Assembly (NCBI GenBank): GCA_020845495.1
Contig: JADLFM010000137.1
Span: 62,001 to 126,000, forward strand
Reading direction: 5' to 3'
Origin: Chloroflexota bacterium
GTDB taxonomy: Bacteria; Chloroflexota; UBA6077; JACCZL01
Length of the DNA: 64,000 nucleotides
Each line of letters starts with the position of its first letter. Within the stretch, counting starts at the first letter, position 1. The translations under genes were made by a program, and so were the position numbers. The notes under the pieces were generated by a model. That model saw nothing but the letters and a program-made list of their open reading frames with translations. It ran no database searches and had not been told where the DNA came from. Positions 28,592 through 36,702 of this stretch are shown here, in pieces.

Positions 28592-31500
28592 TTATGTCAG
28601 AGTCCCACGACGTTGCGCGGTTCGGCGCCTCAGCCAGGGCCGCCACGCAAGGCCTGCGAGTCCAATCATCGCCGTCCCAAGCACGCACGCCAACCCGGCA
28701 GCAGAGAGAGTGAGCCCGCGCGCAAACGAGGCCGGCTCGAAACGGAAGACGACGTGATGGAAGCCGGGCGGCAAGACGATGCCACGAAAGAGGTAGTTCG
28801 CGCGCAGGACTGGGACATCCTCACCGTCGAGGTAGGCATGCCAGTCCGGGTAGTAGGCGTCGGCAAGGACGAGCACGCCGCCTGACGGCGCGTCGGCGTC
28901 GAGCACCACCATACCTGTCGTCTCCGCAACCACAGTAGCCAGACCCGCAGTGCCGCCGGTCGTCACCGCGCGTGGCAGATCAGCTAGAGATGCTCCCTCG
29001 AGAGTGACCTGACGGTTCGGGTCGAAGGGGCCGTGCTCGATGCGCTGGAGCGCAGTCGGGCCGTCAGGTACGGCGACGGCCTCCGGCACCACGTAGGCGC
29101 GTGAGAGCGTCGTGGTGTTCTCCAGGATCTGGATCGCCGCGTCGCGGTAGACGATGTTGAAGCGGGCCTGTTGCATGAGTTGGTCGAACCCATCGGTCTG
29201 AGCGTCGAACAGTGCGACGCCGTAGAGCCGCGTCTCGCCGACCGGGTTGACGTGGCGGTATTCGACCAGCGCGATCTTTTCCCGGCGTGGAAGCCGGATC
29301 TCGGCGAAGCTTAGCGTACGCACGGCGGTGGGATCGCCGTCCACCGGTGCCGTGCCAGCCGCCTGCACTGGACGGTGAGCGATCCGGCCGTTCGGCGCGC
29401 GGAACGTCCAGTCGGCAACCTCGCGCCCAGCCCGGATCGGCATGATGTGGCGAGCTCCACGCCAGTCGGTCACGGTCAGCTCGCCGACCGTCGCTCCATC
29501 CGGGATCGCCGTCCCGCCGTCGAGTGCCAGCACCATCCGGACTTCGGTCGCAAAGTCGTTCGGGCCTTGCAGCCCGATGCGTCCGTTTGGCGTCGTGGCG
29601 CCGCCAATCATGAGCGGCTGGCGCGGATCGAAGCCCACCTGCTGGTACGATGGGTACTCCGGGGGTTTCGACGGCTCGACGATCCAGCGCACTCCCCACA
29701 GGTCGAGCAGCGTGTTGTCGACCCGCTCGACGGCCGAGACGTACTCCTTGTGGCGTGCCAGTTGGAGGGGGCTATAGCCGTCCGCCTCCTCGACCCGGTA
29801 CGGCAGCAGCTCGTTCGGCTGGATCGTCTTGACGCTCGGGCGAGTCAGGATCCGGCCAAGTTCGCCGCGCGCCAGGAGTTGGCCGCCGGGCGGTCCGAGG
29901 TCGCCGAGCACATCGGCCGGTGCAAGCGGCTGGAAGTCGCTGGCGAAGACCGCTAGATCGAGAATCACGAGCGCGAGCAGCACCGTCCGCCAGAGTGGAG
30001 CAAGGCGAGGAAGCTCCCGCCAGCCGAGCACGAGCAGTGCAAATGCTCCGAGCAGCACGGGGGCAAACGCCGTCTTTGGAGTGGCGAGGTCAAGCGACGC
30101 ATTCAGCCCGACCAGCACACGCAGCGGAGTCAGTGTCTGGAGCGGATCGTGCGACAACGCGAGATAGGTTCGCCCCAGTGCCTCGAGCGCCCAGGTCCGA
30201 TTCGTCTCGAGCCAGGCACGCCAGACGACCAGGTGCACTGTCAGCGTGGCCAGCAGCCCGACCAGCGCCAGATGAAGCAGGACGAGCCAGCGCCGCCGCC
30301 GTTCAGCCTGGGATGGGTCGGCGCGGGCCAGCCAATCGGCGCCGTAGCCGGCTAGCATGGCGAGCGCGAGCGTGGTGAGCAGGGTGAAGCGAGCTGGCGC
30401 CCGCTGAACATTCATGCCGGGTAGCCGGACCAGCCACTCGTACAGCCCGAACGGCAGATAGCCGCCGAGCGCAATGACGCCGCTCGCGAGGGCGATGCCG
30501 ATGAAGAAGCGACCGGACCAGCGTTGTGTGGTGAGCGCGGCGAGAACAGCCAGCACGAGCGGCACGACGCCAACGTAGAGCACCACCTCCCACACCTGCC
30601 ACAGCGACCATTGACCGCCGTCCGGTGCGCGGAAGAAGAACGGGAAGAGCAGCGTGACGAGGTTGATGGGCGGGAACGAGTATTCGATGGCATCCTGATA
30701 CGAGAAACCAGTGGCCCGCCACGATTCCTGGCTCAATTCATACAGTGGCAGCAGTTGGGCGGCGGCGATGAGCGCCCCAACCGCCGCGATGAAGCCGCCC
30801 ACGAGCAGCCCACGTCCCACCGTCAGGCCGGCAAGACACCAGCAGGCCGGGCCTCCGCGCTCGCGCACCACGTGTGCCGCGACGACGGCCTGCCGGGTCA
30901 GAATGAAGGCACCAATGAGCGCGCCGCTCAGCATCGACGGCTGCACGTGGGTAGCGAGCGACTGGACGCCGAACAGCAGCGCGGTGATGCCGGTCAGTAC
31001 GAGGCTCAGCCAGCCGTGGGCTCGTAACGTCAATTCGACGGCGGCCAGGATGAGCGGCAGCCAGGACGTCGAGGCGAGCAAGTTGGCATGATGCTGCTGT
31101 CCGACCACGAAGCTTCCCAGCCCGAACGCCAGCGCCGCGACGATCCCCCCCAGGGGTGAGGTGTGGAGCACGCGTGCCAGGACGTACGTACCGCTGGCGG
31201 CCAGGGCGACGTGGAAGACGCGTAGGAGCAGGAAGGCATCGGCTGCCGACGGCAGCACGGCGGCCGCCAGGTTCGGGGGGTAGAGCGCGCCAATCTGGCC
31301 TTCCGCGAATAGCGGGAAGCCGCCGAAGACGTACGGCGTCCAGAGGGGAAACTCGTGCAGGCGCAGCGACTGGTGAAGGGTCGCGAAGGCCGGAAAGAAG
31401 AAGGTAAAGGTGTCCGAGCGAGCGTAGATCCCGGTACCGGTCAGGCTCGGCCAATAGACCAGGGCAACGGTCGCCAGCACAGTCCCTAGCCCGGCCACGT

Positions 31501-31618
31501 CGGCGCGCCAGGCCCGGGCGACGGCGCCAAGCCGGCTCGTCGTCAGCGCAGGGACGAGCGACAGCACGGGCGCGTGCTCGCGCTTCAGGATGAGCGGTGG
31601 AAGCTTGAGACTAGCCAA
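28592..31618 (-). CDS. YfhO-like large membrane protein
   Basis: A 1008-residue protein with about 12 membrane helices in the N-terminal 560 residues, a large extracytoplasmic domain (about 600-950), and a final helix before a basic tail. The block SDTFTFFFPAFATLHQSLR and FGGFPLFAEGQIGALYPPN is characteristic of the YfhO/GT-C family (PF09586 type), where YfhO is linked to glycosylation of lipoteichoic acid. Here function is inferred from family only. The start is an uncertain TTG at 31618 without a ribosome binding site. Confidence 0.8.
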   Translation of the reverse strand: MASLKLPPLILKREHAPVLSLVPALTTSRLGAVARAWRADVAGLGTVLATVALVYWPSLTGTGIYARSDTFTFFFPAFATLHQSLRLHEFPLWTPYVFGGFPLFAEGQIGALYPPNLAAAVLPSAADAFLLLRVFHVALAASGTYVLARVLHTSPLGGIVAALAFGLGSFVVGQQHHANLLASTSWLPLILAAVELTLRAHGWLSLVLTGITALLFGVQSLATHVQPSMLSGALIGAFILTRQAVVAAHVVRERGGPACWCLAGLTVGRGLLVGGFIAAVGALIAAAQLLPLYELSQESWRATGFSYQDAIEYSFPPINLVTLLFPFFFRAPDGGQWSLWQVWEVVLYVGVVPLVLAVLAALTTQRWSGRFFIGIALASGVIALGGYLPFGLYEWLVRLPGMNVQRAPARFTLLTTLALAMLAGYGADWLARADPSQAERRRRWLVLLHLALVGLLATLTVHLVVWRAWLETNRTWALEALGRTYLALSHDPLQTLTPLRVLVGLNASLDLATPKTAFAPVLLGAFALLVLGWRELPRLAPLWRTVLLALVILDLAVFASDFQPLAPADVLGDLGPPGGQLLARGELGRILTRPSVKTIQPNELLPYRVEEADGYSPLQLARHKEYVSAVERVDNTLLDLWGVRWIVEPSKPPEYPSYQQVGFDPRQPLMIGGATTPNGRIGLQGPNDFATEVRMVLALDGGTAIPDGATVGELTVTDWRGARHIMPIRAGREVADWTFRAPNGRIAHRPVQAAGTAPVDGDPTAVRTLSFAEIRLPRREKIALVEYRHVNPVGETRLYGVALFDAQTDGFDQLMQQARFNIVYRDAAIQILENTTTLSRAYVVPEAVAVPDGPTALQRIEHGPFDPNRQVTLEGASLADLPRAVTTGGTAGLATVVAETTGMVVLDADAPSGGVLVLADAYYPDWHAYLDGEDVPVLRANYLFRGIVLPPGFHHVVFRFEPASFARGLTLSAAGLACVLGTAMIGLAGLAWRPWLRRRTAQRRGTLT

Positions 31619-31692
31619 TCGTGGGAGCCCGTGGCTGGCGACGGCGCGACTGCGCGGGCGCCGTTACGGCCATGCCCGCCTGCACGACCCGC

Positions 31693-32196
31693 TCACACTG
31701 GCGGCGGCCGGTTTCGCTGCGACAGCCGGAACTGCCGACGCTCCTCGGCCTGCGCGAAGCGCTGCCGCTCGATCTCGGTACGCAACTCGAGGGGTGGAAG
31801 TGGGTGCGGATGACCGTCCTCGCCGAGCGCGACGTAGACGAAGAATGCGAGCGACGTTCGCCGCCGTTCGCTCGTCACGATGTCCTCTGCCGAGATCGAC
31901 ACCTCGACCTCGATGCTCGTTCGGCCGACCCAGGTAACGTTCGCATCGAGCAGGACCAGATCCCCCACTTTGACGGGAACCTCAAACGTCATCGAGTCGG
32001 CCATGACCGTCACGACGCGCCGGCCAGCGTAACGAATCGCCGCGATCGCGCCGGCCGTGTCGGCAAGTTTCATCAGCGTGCCGCCGTGGACGTCTCCGCT
32101 CGGGTTGGCATCAGCCGGTAGCATGACCTGAGCCAGCACGATCCGCCGCGAGTCGCGGGCATCCGGCAGCGCGGACGAACACGCGTGGCCGCTCAT
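31693..32196 (-). CDS. Acyl-CoA thioesterase, hotdog fold (YciA/BFIT type)
   Basis: 167 residues from ATG 32196, which overlaps the stop of the upstream protease gene (ATGA). The hotdog core shows NPSGDVHGGTLMKLADTAGAIAA, the motif of hexameric acyl-CoA thioesterases with the catalytic aspartate, then VTVMADSMTFEVPVKVGDLV. These hydrolyse acyl-CoA to free acid and CoA; chain-length preference is not visible. An in-frame start 12 codons upstream is possible but would lose the overlap. Confidence 0.88.
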   Translation of the reverse strand: MSGHACSSALPDARDSRRIVLAQVMLPADANPSGDVHGGTLMKLADTAGAIAAIRYAGRRVVTVMADSMTFEVPVKVGDLVLLDANVTWVGRTSIEVEVSISAEDIVTSERRRTSLAFFVYVALGEDGHPHPLPPLELRTEIERQRFAQAEERRQFRLSQRNRPPPV

Positions 32197-33620
32197 GCTG
32201 CCAGTTCGACCCGCAGAGCCTGCCCCAGCCATGTGGCCGGCCAGATGCGCCAGGATACGCTCTGGCGAACCGCGTCGAGGTGACGCAGAGCTGCCTGAAG
32301 TTGAACGTCGACACCCGACGCCAGATCGTCGTCGCTCACCTCGACCACCTCATCAGGCTCCACCCCGACGTCGTTCAAGACCGCGCCCTGCCCCGAAACG
32401 ATCGAGAGCACTGTAACCTGGAGCCCCCCGCCGTTCGGTAGGGCGAACATGCGGGCGCCGGCCACGCTACCGCGCGTCCTGGTCCCCACCACCCAGGCCA
32501 CGCCAGCCTCGCGGAGCGCCGACGTGAAGATTTCGGCCATTGACGCCGTGCCGTCGTCCACGAGGATGACGAGCGGAAGAGACTGTCCCCAGTAGCCGCC
32601 CACCGTCCGAACGATCTGGTGCCCACCGGCCCGATCGGTTTTCTGGAAGAGGACGCCGTCCTGAACGAAGCGACTGGCGATCCGGACGCCCAGGTCGATC
32701 AGGCCGCCCCCGTTGCCGCGCAAGTCGATGACCAGCCCGTCGATTCCGGCTGCCTGCATCGCTTCGAGCGCCGCCCCGACCTTGTCGTTCACGCTCAGTT
32801 CGGGAAACCCCCGCAGCCTCAGGTACCCCATCGGACGGCCGGTGGCGGACGGCAGAATTTTCCAACTGACCGTCGCCGTGCGGACCTCGGCGCGCTCGAT
32901 CGTCACGTCTAACGGCGCCGGCTCGCCGCGCCGCTCCACCAGCAAGTGGACCGACGTGCCGACTGGGCCTCGAACCCGGTTGGCGATGGAATCGGCCTGC
33001 TCGCCATCGGTAGGCTGACCGTCGACGACGAGCATCCGGTCGCCCGGCCGGAGCCCCATTGCGGCGGCCGGGCTACCCTCGAACACCTCGACGATGCGTC
33101 CTGATCCGCGCAGCCGAGCGCCAATCCCAGCGTAATGCGCATCGTCTCGGCGCCAGGCTTCATGCTCCTGGTACTGCTGTGGGTTGAGGTAGCGGGTATG
33201 GTTCTCGTGTAGCCCCAGCGCCATGGACTGGATGGCCGCTTCCTCCAGGCCCGCACGGTCGAGCACCGGGCCGCCCAGCGTGAGAACGGTACTGAACCAG
33301 GTGCCGAAGGCGTTCCAGGCATCGTCGCGGGTCTCATCATCTGAGAGGGTTGGACCCGGCCACTCGCCCGGCTCCACCTCGGTCGCCCGCTCAACGATGC
33401 CTTGGCTAGCAGCCTTGAGGAGCGTCGCCGGCGCGGGCGGATTCACGTACTGGTCCAGAAGCAGATCGTACGCTTGCCGCACCGTCGAGACGGCGACGGG
33501 CCGTGCCGACGAGGGAGGCGGCGTCGCGGCGTCGCTGGCCAGGCTGACGAGTGGCGCGATGACCAGCAGGAGCGCGCCAAGCAGACTTGCAATCACCACC
33601 CGAGCGCGCAGCGTTGTCAT
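32193..33620 (-). CDS. Carboxy-terminal-processing-like protein, peptidase family S41, lacking the usual catalytic lysine
   Basis: 475 residues from ATG 33620 (GGAGGTAGA upstream). Residues 1-30 are a signal peptide, and about 150-235 a PDZ domain (EVFEGSPAAAMGLRPGDRML). The S41 protease core follows, including GYLRLRGFPE and LVIDLRGNGGG. The nucleophile serine is present at S360 in DDGTASMAEIF. The position of the general-base lysine (TFGKG in Prc/CtpA) reads TRGSV here. It may therefore be inactive, or use another base as some S41 subfamilies do. Exported, translationally coupled to the thioesterase. Confidence 0.85.
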   Translation of the reverse strand: MTTLRARVVIASLLGALLLVIAPLVSLASDAATPPPSSARPVAVSTVRQAYDLLLDQYVNPPAPATLLKAASQGIVERATEVEPGEWPGPTLSDDETRDDAWNAFGTWFSTVLTLGGPVLDRAGLEEAAIQSMALGLHENHTRYLNPQQYQEHEAWRRDDAHYAGIGARLRGSGRIVEVFEGSPAAAMGLRPGDRMLVVDGQPTDGEQADSIANRVRGPVGTSVHLLVERRGEPAPLDVTIERAEVRTATVSWKILPSATGRPMGYLRLRGFPELSVNDKVGAALEAMQAAGIDGLVIDLRGNGGGLIDLGVRIASRFVQDGVLFQKTDRAGGHQIVRTVGGYWGQSLPLVILVDDGTASMAEIFTSALREAGVAWVVGTRTRGSVAGARMFALPNGGGLQVTVLSIVSGQGAVLNDVGVEPDEVVEVSDDDLASGVDVQLQAALRHLDAVRQSVSWRIWPATWLGQALRVELAA

Positions 33621-33704
33621 GGGTCGATCTACCTCCGGCGCGCAGGATAGCAAGCACGCCGGTCATCCGTCCATTTCAAGAGGGTTTGGGCGCTTGGAAC
33701 GCTG

Positions 33705-34805
33705 TCAGGTGGCCGGCGGGAGCAGAATCGTCGCACGTGCGTGCGCCCGCCGGTCGTACTCGGCCTTCACCTGCTCCGCGACGCGGCGGCCGGTCCCCGT
33801 CCGGGCGAGCGCCACGATCGAGCCGCCAAATCCGCCGCCGGTGAGCCGGGCGCCAACCACGCCGGGCTGGTTCGTCGCCAGATCGACGAGAAGGTCGACC
33901 TCCGGGACCGAGACCTCGTAGTCGTCCCGCATCGACGCGTGCGACGCGGCAAAGTGCCGGCCGACCGCATCGAGGTCGCCGGCGCGTAGGGCCGCGACGG
34001 TCTCGATCACCCGCGCGTTCTCGGTGACGACGTGGCGCGCCCGTCGGTCGAGCGGGTCAGGCAGCGCGGCGAGGGTTGCGAGGTCGGCCGGGTCGATGTC
34101 CCGCAGTGAGGTCAGGCCGAGCAGCGCACAGGCGCGCTCGCACTCGGCGCGCCGCTGGTTGTAGTCGCCTGCCACGTTGCTGTGCGAGACGCCACTGTTG
34201 ATGACCACCAGTTCGACGGCCGGGGGGAGAGGAACGCGCTCGAACGTCAGCGAGCGGGTGTCGACGAAAAGCGCGTGGTGCTCGTCGGCGAGGCTCGCGG
34301 CAAGCTGATCCATGATCCCAACGCGGGCCCCAACGAAGTCATTTTCGGCGTGCTGACCCAGCCGGGCGAGGGTCAGATCGTCGATCGCCAGTTCGAAGGC
34401 GGCACGGAGCGCCCGCAGCAGCCCGACTTCGAGCGCCGCGCTCGATGCCAGCCCGCTTCCGAGCGGCACGTCGCCCTCGACGTATGCCTCGTACCCACGG
34501 GTTGGGTGATTGGCCCCGCGCAAGGCTGCCGTAACGCCTTGCAGGTAGTCCAACCAGTCGCCGGCCCTGGACTCGGCGCCGACTCGGTACTCGCGACGCT
34601 CGTCCCGCTCGCGGCTCGCCGCTACGACCAGATCGTCGTCACGACGCCGCACAGCGACCCATGTTCGCAGTGGAATCGCGATCGGCAGGACGTAGCCGTC
34701 GTTGTAGTCGGTGTGCTCGCCAATCAGGTTGACCCGCCCGGGCGCATCCGCGACCTCGTCGGGAGGCTGTCCGAAGCACTGCTGAAATCCTTCGGCCACT
34801 GTCAT
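33705..34805 (-). CDS. galK: Galactokinase
   Basis: A 366-residue GHMP kinase. It has the galactokinase signature GRVNLIGEHTDYNDGYVLP (about residues 23-41), the ATP-binding PLGSGLASSAALEVGLLRAL, and the third GHMP motif LTGGGFGGSIVAL near the C-terminus. It phosphorylates galactose at C1 for the Leloir pathway; no galT or galE is adjacent. The position of the start ATG at 34805 fits the family N-terminus. A related sugar 1-kinase specificity cannot be excluded from sequence alone. Confidence 0.94.
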   Translation of the reverse strand: MTVAEGFQQCFGQPPDEVADAPGRVNLIGEHTDYNDGYVLPIAIPLRTWVAVRRRDDDLVVAASRERDERREYRVGAESRAGDWLDYLQGVTAALRGANHPTRGYEAYVEGDVPLGSGLASSAALEVGLLRALRAAFELAIDDLTLARLGQHAENDFVGARVGIMDQLAASLADEHHALFVDTRSLTFERVPLPPAVELVVINSGVSHSNVAGDYNQRRAECERACALLGLTSLRDIDPADLATLAALPDPLDRRARHVVTENARVIETVAALRAGDLDAVGRHFAASHASMRDDYEVSVPEVDLLVDLATNQPGVVGARLTGGGFGGSIVALARTGTGRRVAEQVKAEYDRRAHARATILLPPAT

Positions 34806-34861
34806 GTCCGTCCCCCGCGGCGGCTCGGCCCTCTACGGCGTCCTGTCATCGGTCCGGCGCC

Positions 34862-35569
34862 TTAGACTCCGAACAGAGCGTCGGGGCCTAGTCCCCAGGC
34901 AGCCACGATCGCGCGCTCGTCGTCAGCACTGCGCGCCTTTTTGAAGCGCGCCCCCCGCACTCCGTGGACCCGCCGGCTGCACTCATCCCAGGTTCCATGG
35001 CGCGCGACGATGCCATCGACGAGACTGAGGTACCGCATACCGTTCGTAGGTACGGGCGCGCGTGGGCGCGCCTGCACGCCGTCGAGGGCGTCCTGTTGGC
35101 GCGCTCGCTCCCCGGCCAGTGGCCGCACCGATGCCGCGAACCAGCGCGCGATCTCGTCGACCCGTTCGTTGCCAGGCGTGCCGGAGTGGCCGCGCGTCCA
35201 GCGCCAATGAATCCGGCCATCGGCCAGAGCGTCGAGCTCTTCCCAGAGATCCTTGTTCTCGACCGGTTTCTTCGTCGAGGTCAGCCAGCCGTTGCGCTTC
35301 CAGAGCACGACCCATTCGGTCACGCCGCGGCGAACGTACTGGCTGTCGAGCACGATGGTGACGGACGGCCAGTCCTGGGTTGCCCGCACCGCCTCGATGG
35401 CGGCTCGAAGCTCCATCCGGTTGTTGGTCGTCCGGCCTTCGCCGCCGCCAAGTTCGATCACTCGCCCGTCTGGAAACTCCAGATGGACGCCCCAGCCGCC
35501 CGGCCCGGGATTCCCGATGCACGAACCATCGGTGTAGGCCAGGGGTCCACTGCGCTCCGCGTCGATCAT
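34862..35569 (-). CDS. rnhA: Ribonuclease HI with an extra C-terminal viroplasmin-like domain
   Basis: RNase HI cleaves RNA in RNA-DNA hybrids. Residues about 1-150 hold the complete DEDD site: D in AYTDGSCIGNPGPGGWG, E in NNRMELRAAIEAV, D in VLDSQYVRRGV, and H and D in GHSGTPGNERVDEIAR. A linker leads to about residues 178-228, where GTWDECSRRVHGVRGARFKK resembles the Cauli_VI/viroplasmin hybrid-binding domain. That domain is usually N-terminal in other RNases H. The start is ATG 35569, only seven bases after a TATACT -10, so the mRNA is probably leaderless. An in-frame GTG at 35599 lies upstream of that promoter. Confidence 0.92.
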   Translation of the reverse strand: MIDAERSGPLAYTDGSCIGNPGPGGWGVHLEFPDGRVIELGGGEGRTTNNRMELRAAIEAVRATQDWPSVTIVLDSQYVRRGVTEWVVLWKRNGWLTSTKKPVENKDLWEELDALADGRIHWRWTRGHSGTPGNERVDEIARWFAASVRPLAGERARQQDALDGVQARPRAPVPTNGMRYLSLVDGIVARHGTWDECSRRVHGVRGARFKKARSADDERAIVAAWGLGPDALFGV

Positions 35570-35576
35570 GGGAGCG

Positions 35577-35582
35577 AGTATA
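35577..35582 (-). promoter_or_regulatory. -10 element TATACT of rnhA, leaderless start predicted
   Basis: TATACTCG on the minus strand ends seven bases before the rnhA ATG, which puts the expected transcription start at or within a base or two of the start codon. No ribosome binding site is present. No good -35 is visible; TTGAGA lies 21 bases upstream. Confidence 0.55.
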
Positions 35583-35695
35583 GCGCTGCCATCTTGCACG
35601 GACTCTCAATCGGCCAGACCGGGCGACGCGTCGCTTCGTATCGTGATGGCAATGCTACGATCCGTCCGGAGACGTGCTCGGGATGGAGGCAGACC

Positions 35696-36529
35696 ATGGC
35701 TGAGAGACAGGCGATCGACCTGAACTACGTGGAGCATGGGCGCGGCGGGGCGGGGCCAGTCGTACTCCTGCATGGATTTCCGCTGTCCGGCGCGATGTGG
35801 GACGACCTGGTTGATGCCCTCACACCAGCCTACCACGTCGTCGTGCCGGACCTGCGCGGACACGGCAAGAGCGGTGCGCCGGCTGGCCCCTACACCATGG
35901 CCGATTACGTCGCGGACGTCGCGGCGCTGCTGGATCGCCTGGACATCGAGCGAGCAGCGGTGATCGGGTTGTCGATGGGCGGATACGTCTCGATGGCCCT
36001 CGGCCAGGCCCACCCAGAGCGGATCCTTGCGCTGGTGCTTGCCGACACCAAGGCGCCCGGCGACGACGAGAGCGTCAGACGAGCGCGCGCCGAGCAAGCC
36101 GCCCAGATCCAGGCCGAAGGTCTCGAGCGGTTCATCGAGTCGCAGATCCCGCGCATGCTGGCGCCCACCACCGTGCGCGAGCGGCCGGATCTCGTCGAGC
36201 GCTACCGCGCGATTGTGGGTGGCACTCGGCCGGCGGCCGTCGCGGCGGCGCTCAGCGGTCTCAGCATGCGATCGGATATGACGCCCGCGCTCGGCCAGAT
36301 CACATGCCCGACGCTCGTGGTGGTGGGAGCCGAGGATGCCGTTACACCGCCATTCGAGGCTCGGCGCATCGCGGACGCGGTCCCCAGGGCCCGCCTGGTC
36401 GTCATTGAGGGCGTCGGCCATATGGCGAACTGGGAGGCGCCAGATCGTTTCAACGCCGCCGTCCGCGGGTTCCTCGACGGAGTGTTGGGTCGCTCACCAG
36501 CAGGGCACCTGGAGCCGCGCCACGGCTAG
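35696..36529 (+). CDS. Alpha/beta hydrolase
   Basis: 277 residues from ATG 35696, with GGAGG six bases upstream; a much longer upstream frame overlaps rnhA and is spurious. The fold is clear. It has the oxyanion motif LLHGFPLSGAMWDDL, LRGHGKS, the nucleophile elbow GLSMGGYVSM, the acid-containing LVVVGAEDAVTPP and the catalytic histidine in VIEGVGHMANWEAPDRF. This resembles the RutD/3-oxoadipate enol-lactonase/MhpC group. The substrate is not predictable. It is divergent from rnhA. Confidence 0.88.
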   Translation: MAERQAIDLNYVEHGRGGAGPVVLLHGFPLSGAMWDDLVDALTPAYHVVVPDLRGHGKSGAPAGPYTMADYVADVAALLDRLDIERAAVIGLSMGGYVSMALGQAHPERILALVLADTKAPGDDESVRRARAEQAAQIQAEGLERFIESQIPRMLAPTTVRERPDLVERYRAIVGGTRPAAVAAALSGLSMRSDMTPALGQITCPTLVVVGAEDAVTPPFEARRIADAVPRARLVVIEGVGHMANWEAPDRFNAAVRGFLDGVLGRSPAGHLEPRHG

Positions 36530-36702
36530 CCGCACTACGGTTCCATGAACGGGAGCGACGTGCCGTTCTGCCAACGCGAGCAGGCGTGCCCCGCGGGGAC
36601 GGATGAAATGCGGCCGGCTCGGGCTGCCGTTGCGTAGAGTGTTAGAACATCACACCTCGATCCTGACGCTGTCTCGCTACCCATTCATCACTGGACGTCT
36701 TC

